This document shows, piece by piece, positions 9,690-17,472 of a stretch of DNA of 64,000 bases (position 1 is its first letter; every line of letters starts with the position of its first letter). This stretch comes from Levilactobacillus acidifarinae DSM 19394 = JCM 15949 (GTDB lineage Bacteria > Bacillota > Bacilli > Lactobacillales > Lactobacillaceae), in NCBI RefSeq assembly GCF_001434835.1, contig NZ_AZDV01000003.1:1-64000 (forward strand). The letters run 5' to 3'. The notes under the pieces were generated by a model. That model searched no databases. It was given only the letters and a program-made list of their open reading frames with translations, and was not told the DNA's origin. Made by a program: the position numbers and the translations under genes.

Positions 9690-11007
9690 GGCTGGTTGAA
9701 TCCTTTCCGTCCTCAGACCGGGCTAAATCCGCCTGAAAACTTTCAAGATTAATGACCGGGATGGCGCCAAATTGTCCTTTGATGTACCGCTTAGAAAATG
9801 CAACATCCGAACGTGCCACTGATGTCCCATAATCAAATAAGGAGTAAAGATCACTCTCTCCGCGATAATTTTTTTCAGTGAAGTAAATCTGATCGGTTCG
9901 AATGTGAGCATCTAACAATTCCAGTTGGTGGGTCGCTAGGACAAACTGATTTTGATTCTTAGATGAATTGAACAGGTTAAGTAACCCCACCGCCATCTCA
10001 TAGTGCAGGCCTTCTTCAAACTCATCAAAAATTAGTGTCTTCTGGTTATGTTGAATCTGAGAACTAATAATCGCTAACGCAATTAAAACAATGCGTTGCG
10101 TTCCCGTAGACTCAGCATTCAAAGGGATCTCAACGTTACCCACTCGTTCCCCTTGGTCGTTATAGCGTTTATGCACGGTGTACAAAGAACGTTGTTTAGC
10201 TTCTGCCTTCTGTGATAGCGGCTCCTCTAAGTTACCCGATAGTTGTAATAATTGAGTCAAAAATTTAGTGGTTTCGGGCGTTACCGCTGTTTCTCGGTAC
10301 CCCAAGCCAATAATGTTCACATCGGACGCCCGCAAGAAGTCGTTAAGTTCCCTCTGCACGCGTTGATCATTAATAAAACCATTGTCAAACAAGCTAAAAT
10401 CAACTTGCTGATTAAAAATGATTAAATCATTACGAAACCAGTTAAAGACTCGAACGGCTGGCGCATAGTTACTGGCCTGCAATGAGTAGAGCAGTAGTGC
10501 GTTCGGCCGTGTGGTCTTTAGCGCTTCGTCTTGACCATTCGGAGTTACCTGAATTTTAGTTCCCGTCCGTTCAAAAAGCACTTTTTGTTGAGCATTCGGT
10601 GTGGCTAGGTTACGCTCCCGTAGAACCTCATCAATAACCCGCTCCTGAGTGTAGGTCAACCGATAACTGTAGCTAAAGTCGTCCTTAACGAACGAAATCT
10701 CAAATTGAGTCGGCTGATGCGCTGCATCTTCGTTTAAGCGAAACGGATCATACGGCAACTGCTGACTAACGTCTTGGGTCGGCCGTAAAACCATTTGACG
10801 CATTAAGTTCAAGCCCTTGATCACTGTACTTTTACCGGAACCATTCGCCCCAAACATGGCCACACTTTTTAACACCTTATCCTTGGTATAGGGAATCTTT
10901 AGCGTATTCTCTCGGTCATACTTACGTAAGCGTTCCCCTGTCTCCATTGACAGTGTCGCTTCGTTTCGGTACGAGCGAAAATTCTTCAACGTAAAGCTAA
11001 TCAGCAT
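9682..11007 (-). CDS. AAA15-type ATPase partner of the RloB-like protein
   Basis: 441-residue SMC/OLD-like ATPase. It has Walker A GANGSGKST (about residues 54-62), a signature-like STGTQRIVLIAL (about 302), Walker B LIFDEFEEGLH (about 324) and an H-loop in ATHQLEL. The start at 11007 follows GAGGAGG at good spacing. It is the first gene of a two-gene operon with the RloB-like protein. This layout matches RloA/RloB and AbiL-type phage-defence pairs and is analogous to PARIS and OLD systems, in which the ATPase senses and the Toprim partner acts. A 50-bp palindrome lies 24 bp upstream of the start. Confidence 0.78.
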   Translation of the reverse strand: MLISFTLKNFRSYRNEATLSMETGERLRKYDRENTLKIPYTKDKVLKSVAMFGANGSGKSTVIKGLNLMRQMVLRPTQDVSQQLPYDPFRLNEDAAHQPTQFEISFVKDDFSYSYRLTYTQERVIDEVLRERNLATPNAQQKVLFERTGTKIQVTPNGQDEALKTTRPNALLLYSLQASNYAPAVRVFNWFRNDLIIFNQQVDFSLFDNGFINDQRVQRELNDFLRASDVNIIGLGYRETAVTPETTKFLTQLLQLSGNLEEPLSQKAEAKQRSLYTVHKRYNDQGERVGNVEIPLNAESTGTQRIVLIALAIISSQIQHNQKTLIFDEFEEGLHYEMAVGLLNLFNSSKNQNQFVLATHQLELLDAHIRTDQIYFTEKNYRGESDLYSLFDYGTSVARSDVAFSKRYIKGQFGAIPVINLESFQADLARSEDGKDSTSHE

Positions 11008-11030
11008 ACCGTCTGCCTCCTCGTTTTCAA

Positions 11031-11080
11031 AGATAGATGTACATCAATCGACATATATATCGATTGATATACATCTATCT
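11031..11080. promoter_or_regulatory. 21-bp near-perfect inverted repeat ahead of the ATPase/RloB operon
   Basis: Arms 11031-11051 and 11060-11080 are complementary at 20 of 21 positions, around the 8-bp AT-only centre CATATATA apart from its first base. It ends about 24 bp before the ATPase ATG and close to its Shine-Dalgarno. It could be an operator for autoregulation or a 5'-UTR hairpin. The neighbouring gene on the other side has its own terminator. Confidence 0.65.
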
Positions 11081-11227
11081 TAATCCGATTTAATCAACTT
11101 AACAACGGAAAAACGTTGTTAAAATAATTCAAATAAAGCTTTTTTCGATTCAAATCAATCCAAAAATCGATTTTTCGTTTTTTAAAAAGAAAATCTTTCC
11201 TAAACTCCATTATTAAAAATGTCATAA

Positions 11228-11265
11228 AACCCTTCAGGTTGATCTTAAACTCAACCTGAAGGGTT
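11228..11265 (-). terminator. terminator of the large phosphoesterase gene
   Basis: Perfect 15-bp stem (11228-11242 with 11251-11265) with an 8-nt loop, followed on the minus strand by a U-containing tail. It lies directly downstream of the 11308-16341 gene. Confidence 0.8.
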
Positions 11266-11307
11266 CCTTACTCTCAAACACTTATTCTTAAAATCCGTCC
11301 AAGTGCT

Positions 11308-14300
11308 TTATTTAACTAAATTATGGTTCGCTGTGACGTAGCCACCAGCGACGCGATAACGTAACGTACCATGCGCTGAGTAGTCCCAACCCTGAACCTT
11401 AAGCTGCTTATTGGCCGCAATGTCGTGTAACCGATGTTTTAATTCGGCTTCTTTGTAGAGCGTAACGCGATGCTTAGTCTTAATCGTCCGGGGCATCTTC
11501 AATTTTCCGGCTTGGACCTGTTGCTTGTTAGCCGTGATATACGCCCCATTCGTCAACTGGAAGACCAGTGACTGACCGCGATGGATCAGGCGCTTGACCC
11601 GTAAGACTTGACCTTGACGGTAATGATGCTTCACCTTACCAGTCAATTTAGCCGACTTGTACCCTGAAAGACCCTTCACATTAATGACCGTTACCCGTTT
11701 AACCAACTTCGTGTAGTCCGCATTTTGGACGTAACTCGAGCTGGCCGTAATGTACCCAGTTTGTTTGTACGTCTTGGACTTCCGGTTGACGTCGCGCACG
11801 TGGAACCGCAGTCGGCCATTCTTCGCCTTGACCGTTCCTAAGACCGCAAACTCTGGCTGGTGCATTTGGGGTTGTTTACTAAACGAATTCATCCGAGAAC
11901 CCTTAGAGAAGTTTGGCTTCCGGTATAGTGCTAAGCCACGAACACCAATCACCTTGGCAGGTGTCTTTTTAGCCGTTGGTTTCGTCGCGCTTGGTGTCGT
12001 CGGCTGCGACGGTTCCGGCTTAGTCACATTTGGCTTGGAAGTTTCCGGTTTGCTTACGCCTGGCGCTGTGCTTCCCGAAGTTGAACCGCCCGGCGTCGAA
12101 GTCCCTGGTGTCGTTGAACCTGGATGTGTCGTTCCCGGAACGGTTACCGCATGCTTCATTGCCGTTAACTGAGCCGCGTCGACCTGGTCGCCCTTAGCAT
12201 CGACCGTCAATAAGGACAGTTGATTACCATCGACTTTAACCGTTAAGAACGTCTTTTGCGCCTTATTGGCTTCAGTTTGAATCATATCCCAAACTTCGGG
12301 TTGGTTCGGCCGAATGTCGTACGTCTTGGCCCCAGTATGTCCGGCCGCGATATAGGTCGTCCCATGAGCGGCCTTCTTACCCCCAACTAGTGGGAACGTC
12401 CGACCATACGAGTGGTCGTGGCCACTAAAGACCACGTCAATTCCTAATTCGTCACAGACTGGTGGCAACATCTTGTTAAACATGGTGGACCGTGAGTCGG
12501 CCGGGTTTTTATTGTAAGCCGGTTGATGCGTTGTCACGACTCGCCACGTTTTATTTGAGGCCTGCATGTCTTGCTTCAACCAATCCATTTCTCGTTGCAT
12601 TTCCTTGGGATCATCCGTCCAACCAATCGAGGCGATGTGCATGTTGCCGTAGTCGACCGAATACGTTCCCTTACGAACTGTCTTTGGCCCATTACCATTG
12701 GGAACTCCTAACATTTCAATGGACTTAGACCCGTCATCCCCCATATATTCATGGTTCCCCATCACGTGGAGCATATCCATCGAATCGTAGTAAGGGTGTT
12801 CATCAAAAATTCGAGCCGTGGCTTCCGCTTCAGTGTAGAGGGTTTGGTCATCGTTGAAGTCCCCCACGTGAATCCCAAAGGCCGGCTTATCCTGAGACTT
12901 TTCTACCCCATTCAAGAAGTTATCAAAGTCACTCAGCTGATCGTAGTTCCCCACCTGAGTATCACCAAAAACGTTAAACGAAAACTTGTTACTGTCCGTG
13001 AGTGTCGTAAAGTGTCGAACGTTTGACCAATTTGTACCATCTCCCACGCGATACGCGTAGGACGTCCCCGGTTTAAGCCCTATAGCATCAACCCGGTTAA
13101 CCGTCACGGCACTGGTATCACTGTCGTAAGTGAACAGCGAATTCCGTCCACTCTGGTCCGTCTTAAAGGCTTTGTCTTTATTTACCGCATAGTCTTTGTC
13201 CGTGGCGATTTGCATCAACGATTGAATAGGATGGTCAACGGGCTTGGTCATCCAAGTAATCGTCTTCCGCGTTGTCGGATCTTGTGAGGCCCCCGTTAAT
13301 AAGTGAGAAGGTACCGCACTGGTTTTATCCCCCGGAGCGTAAATAATAGTGGGCGTCAAAAAGCTGTGTGCCGCGCCGTTATCCGCACCAATTTTGATCT
13401 TCCCCGCTTGCGTTGGGAGCTTATCCGTTGGGACTTCTCCCTGAGCGTTCGTTTTACCTAACGCGATGGACTGACCATTAGCCGTTACTGCGGAAACGGC
13501 TACACCATTTGCCGGCTTACCCGCGGCATCTAAAATCGTGACCGTATTTTTCAGTCCCGCCACAAATGGCGTATGCTTCACCTGATAATCGGCCTGAGCC
13601 TTAACCGTGTATTCTTCCGATGCCGTGGTCAACGCCATATCAGTTGGCGCGGCATCCTTCAGCTCAACCGCACCACTAAGTAATTGATACGTTAACGGGG
13701 CATCGGCCGGTGTGTCTCGCGGAACGCTTAGGGTAACGGTCATCAGCGGCTTAGATTTATCCGTGCCCAGATCCTTTAACGTAAAGGTCGTAGTTCCGTC
13801 TTTTGACTCGGTCGCATACTCGTTTTGCTTGCTATCCGCAACTGCATAATCGACAGACTTGATGGCAAACCCCGGTGCCAATTTCATTTTAAAGACGGCC
13901 GACTTCAGTTTAGTTAAGTCATCAGCGGTAATGCTAAATTTAGCCGTGTCCCCTAATTTTACGGTTTTATCCAATTGATTCAGATGAATCCCCGTAGCTT
14001 GATTGGCTTTTACCGTAAAGTACGCTTCTTTTTCGGTCTTGTTACCAAATTTATCTACCGCCACGACTTTAACGTGGTGCGTCCCGTTCATGAATTTAAG
14101 GCCCTTGAGTGTAATTAAGCCATCTTTGTCCGGAATAAAGTGGTCCTTATCCGCTGAATAATCATGATCATCCACATAAACTTTACTATTGTCCCAGTCA
14201 ATCCCCGACATATTCGGGTCATTCGAATCATCGTGCAGTTTAGTGGTGATTGTCACATTGTTATCCGTAAAGGTTTTCCCGGCCACGTCGATACTATCAA

Positions 14301-16341
14301 CAATGGGATTCTTCAAGTCATCCTTGTTGACCCCGTAGACCGCCCGAATGTTATCGACGAAGATATGGCCTTTAGCGGCCGTTCCGCCACCCGGCATTCC
14401 CGTCTTAACGGACATCACTCGAATCGCCAATTTCGGATCAATTCTAATTGGATAAGCGACGCCATCTGGAAGTGGGGCCTCCACGTACTTCCAACCCGTC
14501 CAATCAATCCCCGTGGACGTATCTACAAAGTCCAACGGCATCGCGGCATTCGCCCCATCATGAATAGCCATCCGGATCCAATCGCCTTGAGATTCCGGCG
14601 TAGCGTAGACCCACATACCGATACTCTTAGGTGCGCTCGGCACATTAATGGCCTGTTCTTTCGGCCCGGCGTAAGAACCAGCCGTTTTGTTATGCAAAGA
14701 TGAATCCGTAAAATCAAAATCAACTCGTAACGCTTTTTTCCCAAAACGGACTTCACCATCATCTTGGGTCACCGTTGACATGCTGCCACCTACCGCTGGC
14801 AGCGAAGTCGTTGAAACCCAATCATCCGCCCCATTTTCAAAATCAATAATGGTTTTGGGAAGTTGACCAACTTGAACATTTACTTGAGCTTCTAAACCAC
14901 TAACACTGGGTAACGTCGCCTTAATGGTTCCGCCAGCGCTTCCCTTGACGCCTTGGAAGTCATCGTAACCCGACATCACCCCTAAGTTTGCTGGACAATC
15001 CCATTTAACATCATCAGCCTTCAAATGGACTTCTCGTTGTCCCACATAAGCGGCTAGATTCAGTGACTTCTTTTCTCCCGGGGCCAAACTCAGTTCCTTA
15101 TTAGCAAAACTAAGCCGATCTGGCTGGGCCAAAGTAATGGTACTCTTACCCAACACCTTAGTCCCCTGCTTCAGGGTTACCGTGACGTCTCCAGTTTTAC
15201 CATTAGAGGTAAAACGTCCGCTTTGATCAATTGATCCCAACGAGTCATCATCAACCGCCCAAGTGAGTCCCGAAGTCGGTAACTTAGCGTCATAACCGGC
15301 CGCGTCTACCCCGTTTGCCTTAAAATCAACCTTAGTCCCGGCTAAATAGGCTTGGTTCTTAGGTGAGACCTCGGCGCGAGACAGTTGATGGTCGGACTTC
15401 GCCTTCGTCACAATCAACCAACTCGTACTGATTTTTCGCTCCGAACGGTCGGATGGTCGGTTTTTCAGAGAAAGATCTTTCTCACCGGGCGTCCGGGATA
15501 GGTAAGTTGTTGAGCCTCCACCATCAAAGTTAATGGCCTCCACGGCCCCCTTAGCCTTCATCAGTTTTGCTAACTCAGGCAAACTCATTCCGTCTGAATA
15601 CGGCGGTTGTTGCCCATCAACGGAAACAAAGAAAACCGTACCATCCGCCTTGATTCCGACGGCCGTACGTGCCGAATGTGGCGTGCCAGGAATCCCCGTA
15701 AAACTTTTATCGTCTTGGACCTGACCGTTCTTAACTAGCCGACCTAAACCACCTAATGCCTGTTCAAGGTCCCCCTTATGCTGGTCATAGTCGGTTTGAT
15801 TCCCAATCATGGGTTTACCGGCTTTAGTAAGGCCAAAAAAACTTTCACCACTGTTGGCCTTAGGGGCGTGAATCTCTTTCCCGTCCTTGATAATGGCCCC
15901 TGAGGTTTCTCCAGAACTCATGTTAAAGAAATCGGCGTTCACGGCCGCTACCACTTGCTGACCATGTCCAATGGCCGCATTGGCTTCATCCCGGACGGTC
16001 TGCAGCCCATACTTATCCCCATCGTCGGGCAGTCCCGGTCGTAGAGTCGCCTCTTTACTAAAATCAACGGATACGGTATGAACAACATCTTGGTTGTTCT
16101 TATCGCCAATAAAAGTGGAACGATTATCCGTGATTCCTGGCGCTAGTTCGTTGGAAGAACTCTCAATTGGGTGGTCAGCCCCCTGTTCAGTTGCTTTCGC
16201 GGCGGTCTTAGTCGACATCGTCCGTTCTGCCGTCACGACTTGACGTTGGGTTGTCTGTGCTTGGGCAACCGGCGTCATCAATGGGGTTAAAACTAAGGCA
16301 ATTGCCAAGGTAGCACCTAATTGCCGTCTTCTCTTCATCAT
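11308..16341 (-). CDS. giant secreted phosphodiester glycosidase-metallophosphoesterase
   Basis: 1677-residue secreted multidomain protein with signal peptide MMKRRRQLGATLAIALVL ending at AQA. Residues about 80-300 form a phosphodiester-glycosidase (NAGPA-type) domain with AAVNADFFN and INFDGGGSTTYLS. Big- and Ig-like domains and a carbohydrate-binding-like region follow. At about 1045-1120 is a purple-acid-phosphatase N-terminal/Fn3 domain (LKPGTSYAYRVGDG). At about 1122-1390 is a calcineurin-like phosphoesterase with FGDTQ, GDFND, GNHEY, TTHQP and GHDHS metal motifs. After a Pro/Ser/Thr linker come C-terminal DUF5776/SH3-like modules (about 1460-1677) that may hold the wall; there is no LPXTG. 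Teichoic acid or other phosphodiesters are plausible substrates, but this is inference. Confidence 0.82.
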   Translation of the reverse strand: MMKRRRQLGATLAIALVLTPLMTPVAQAQTTQRQVVTAERTMSTKTAAKATEQGADHPIESSSNELAPGITDNRSTFIGDKNNQDVVHTVSVDFSKEATLRPGLPDDGDKYGLQTVRDEANAAIGHGQQVVAAVNADFFNMSSGETSGAIIKDGKEIHAPKANSGESFFGLTKAGKPMIGNQTDYDQHKGDLEQALGGLGRLVKNGQVQDDKSFTGIPGTPHSARTAVGIKADGTVFFVSVDGQQPPYSDGMSLPELAKLMKAKGAVEAINFDGGGSTTYLSRTPGEKDLSLKNRPSDRSERKISTSWLIVTKAKSDHQLSRAEVSPKNQAYLAGTKVDFKANGVDAAGYDAKLPTSGLTWAVDDDSLGSIDQSGRFTSNGKTGDVTVTLKQGTKVLGKSTITLAQPDRLSFANKELSLAPGEKKSLNLAAYVGQREVHLKADDVKWDCPANLGVMSGYDDFQGVKGSAGGTIKATLPSVSGLEAQVNVQVGQLPKTIIDFENGADDWVSTTSLPAVGGSMSTVTQDDGEVRFGKKALRVDFDFTDSSLHNKTAGSYAGPKEQAINVPSAPKSIGMWVYATPESQGDWIRMAIHDGANAAMPLDFVDTSTGIDWTGWKYVEAPLPDGVAYPIRIDPKLAIRVMSVKTGMPGGGTAAKGHIFVDNIRAVYGVNKDDLKNPIVDSIDVAGKTFTDNNVTITTKLHDDSNDPNMSGIDWDNSKVYVDDHDYSADKDHFIPDKDGLITLKGLKFMNGTHHVKVVAVDKFGNKTEKEAYFTVKANQATGIHLNQLDKTVKLGDTAKFSITADDLTKLKSAVFKMKLAPGFAIKSVDYAVADSKQNEYATESKDGTTTFTLKDLGTDKSKPLMTVTLSVPRDTPADAPLTYQLLSGAVELKDAAPTDMALTTASEEYTVKAQADYQVKHTPFVAGLKNTVTILDAAGKPANGVAVSAVTANGQSIALGKTNAQGEVPTDKLPTQAGKIKIGADNGAAHSFLTPTIIYAPGDKTSAVPSHLLTGASQDPTTRKTITWMTKPVDHPIQSLMQIATDKDYAVNKDKAFKTDQSGRNSLFTYDSDTSAVTVNRVDAIGLKPGTSYAYRVGDGTNWSNVRHFTTLTDSNKFSFNVFGDTQVGNYDQLSDFDNFLNGVEKSQDKPAFGIHVGDFNDDQTLYTEAEATARIFDEHPYYDSMDMLHVMGNHEYMGDDGSKSIEMLGVPNGNGPKTVRKGTYSVDYGNMHIASIGWTDDPKEMQREMDWLKQDMQASNKTWRVVTTHQPAYNKNPADSRSTMFNKMLPPVCDELGIDVVFSGHDHSYGRTFPLVGGKKAAHGTTYIAAGHTGAKTYDIRPNQPEVWDMIQTEANKAQKTFLTVKVDGNQLSLLTVDAKGDQVDAAQLTAMKHAVTVPGTTHPGSTTPGTSTPGGSTSGSTAPGVSKPETSKPNVTKPEPSQPTTPSATKPTAKKTPAKVIGVRGLALYRKPNFSKGSRMNSFSKQPQMHQPEFAVLGTVKAKNGRLRFHVRDVNRKSKTYKQTGYITASSSYVQNADYTKLVKRVTVINVKGLSGYKSAKLTGKVKHHYRQGQVLRVKRLIHRGQSLVFQLTNGAYITANKQQVQAGKLKMPRTIKTKHRVTLYKEAELKHRLHDIAANKQLKVQGWDYSAHGTLRYRVAGGYVTANHNLVK

Positions 16342-16455
16342 AAAACCTAATCCCTCTCTGTTTATCGATCAAAATATTCAAACTCGTTTAATGTCACTAC
16401 CAAAACAAAGCTTTCGATTATTTCCACGTTGATGTCGTAGTAACTTGAGTCATAG

Positions 16456-16523
16456 TTTACGGGATTTTAACCTAACTTTGGGCACATTTACAAAGTCTGT
16501 ACAGAACAGGGAGAACCTTTACA
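16456..16523 (-). promoter_or_regulatory. Pho-box-like element and promoter of the phosphoesterase gene
   Basis: On the plus strand, TTTACA (16487-16492), N5, TGTACA (16498-16503), TTTACA (16518-16523), and TTTACG at 16456. On the minus strand TTGTAA (16488-16493) and TTAAAA (16465-16470) are 17 bp apart and could be -35 and -10, so the boxes would flank and overlap the -35. The same layout precedes the 3623-7759 gene. Confidence 0.55.
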
Positions 16524-16931
16524 CGTTTATAAAGCTTATAATAACGAGTAATCACCACTAAGTGAAAATCGGTTTTCCAATAGTTAAACTGGAAAGCCGA
16601 TTAATCTTACTATATTCACTGGGTATAATTCATAATAATTAACAACTTACTTTTTTCCAGCGGATACAACAATTCCTGTGGCTAAATGTTCTCAATCACT
16701 GGAGCCGAAGTATCTGCAAATTTTAACGGATTGAGATATATGTTATCTGTGGGTAAAGGGCCAACACCATTAATGAGTCAGCTAATTACAACCATCTGTA
16801 AAAATCCCCTAACTATCCCAGTTCCGCTAAAAACAGCCGTTTTGTCATATTTCTCCGTTTTTCTTCCCGTGGTGCACAAAATGGTGCACTTTCTTTGATT
16901 CTTATCACGCCAAATTGAGCATGCGGACAAA
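16524..16931. other. AT-rich intergenic stretch with one hairpin
   Basis: I see no supported gene. A hairpin pairs AATCGGTTTTCC near 16567 with GGAAAGCCGATT near 16591. The 70-codon plus-strand frame at 16686-16898 has no ribosome-binding site and no recognisable motif. Confidence 0.4.
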
Positions 16932-16970
16932 CAAAAAGCCGTCAATTAAGGTTTTTACCCCATTGACGGC
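16932..16970 (-). terminator. terminator of tRNA-Gln
   Basis: Stem GCCGTCAAT / ATTGACGGC with a U-run on the minus strand, 17 bp after the tRNA 3' end. Confidence 0.75.
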
Positions 16971-16986
16971 GACGATATTTCTATTA

Positions 16987-17058
16987 TTGGGTATACTGGG
17001 ATCGAACCAGTAAATTACGGATTCAGAGTCCGGTGCCTTACCATTTGGCGAATACCCA
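16987..17058 (-). tRNA. tRNA-Gln (anticodon CTG)
   Basis: A 72-nt cloverleaf: acceptor TGGGTAT / ATACCCA, D-arm, anticodon loop CTCTGAA with CTG at positions 34-36, and T-arm containing GGTTCGATCC. CCA is not encoded. Overall it matches bacterial tRNA-Gln, here the isoacceptor for CAG. Confidence 0.92.
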
Positions 17059-17091
17059 ATGACCTGTGGTGTTGTGCGAAACAACTATTTA

Positions 17092-17120
17092 ATAGTACCT
17101 TGTTTCCGAATTAGTGTCAA
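17092..17120 (-). promoter_or_regulatory. promoter of tRNA-Gln
   Basis: On the minus strand, TTGACA (17115-17120), a 17-bp spacer and TACTAT (17092-17097), ending 33 bp before the tRNA. Confidence 0.8.
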
Positions 17121-17177
17121 CAGATTTTACCGAAAAATGCATATCTCCTCAGGCAAAGAATTTTTATACAGGAGTCG

Positions 17178-17206
17178 TTGACAATTTCCATCAAGAAGCG
17201 TAAATT
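17178..17206 (+). promoter_or_regulatory. promoter of tRNA-Glu
   Basis: TTGACA (17178-17183), a 17-bp spacer and TAAATT (17201-17206), 22 bp before the tRNA. Confidence 0.75.
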
Positions 17207-17228
17207 AGATATTGCTAGTCAATGACAT

Positions 17229-17302
17229 TGCCCGCTGGTCAAACTGGTTTAAGACGTCGCCCTCTCAAGGCGGAGTTACGGGTTCGAGCCCCGTGCGGGT
17301 GA
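17229..17302 (+). tRNA. tRNA-Glu (anticodon CTC)
   Basis: A 74-nt cloverleaf: acceptor TGCCCGC / GCGGGTG with G-U pairs at the end, anticodon loop CTCTCAA reading CTC, T-loop GGTTCGAGCC. CCA is not encoded. It has the general sequence of tRNA-Glu but is the less usual CTC isoacceptor. Confidence 0.88.
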
Positions 17303-17309
17303 TCATATA

Positions 17310-17347
17310 GGCGCTAAACGTTGTGAACTCAACGTTTAGCGCCTTTT
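17310..17347 (+). terminator. terminator of tRNA-Glu
   Basis: Perfect 14-bp stem (17310-17323 with 17330-17343) and TTTT, 8 bp after the tRNA. Confidence 0.9.
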
Positions 17348-17428
17348 CGTTTAATCAAATTTAGGGTATAATTTTCGATTTCATAAATCATTATTATCTA
17401 ATCGTATCAGTAAGCTTAATCAAATACT

Positions 17429-17462
17429 AAAAGGGCTTCCCGCTACTCACGAGAAACCCTTT
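17429..17462 (-). terminator. terminator of the first MucBP adhesin gene
   Basis: Hairpin AAGGGTTTCTCG / CGGGAAGCCCTT with a U-run on the minus strand, 10 bp after the stop. Confidence 0.75.
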
Positions 17463-17472
17463 ATGGATTTAT

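Noticed and set aside
16686-16898. Plus-strand frame of 70 codons in the intergenic stretch
   Set aside because: No Shine-Dalgarno, no motif; region looks non-coding.
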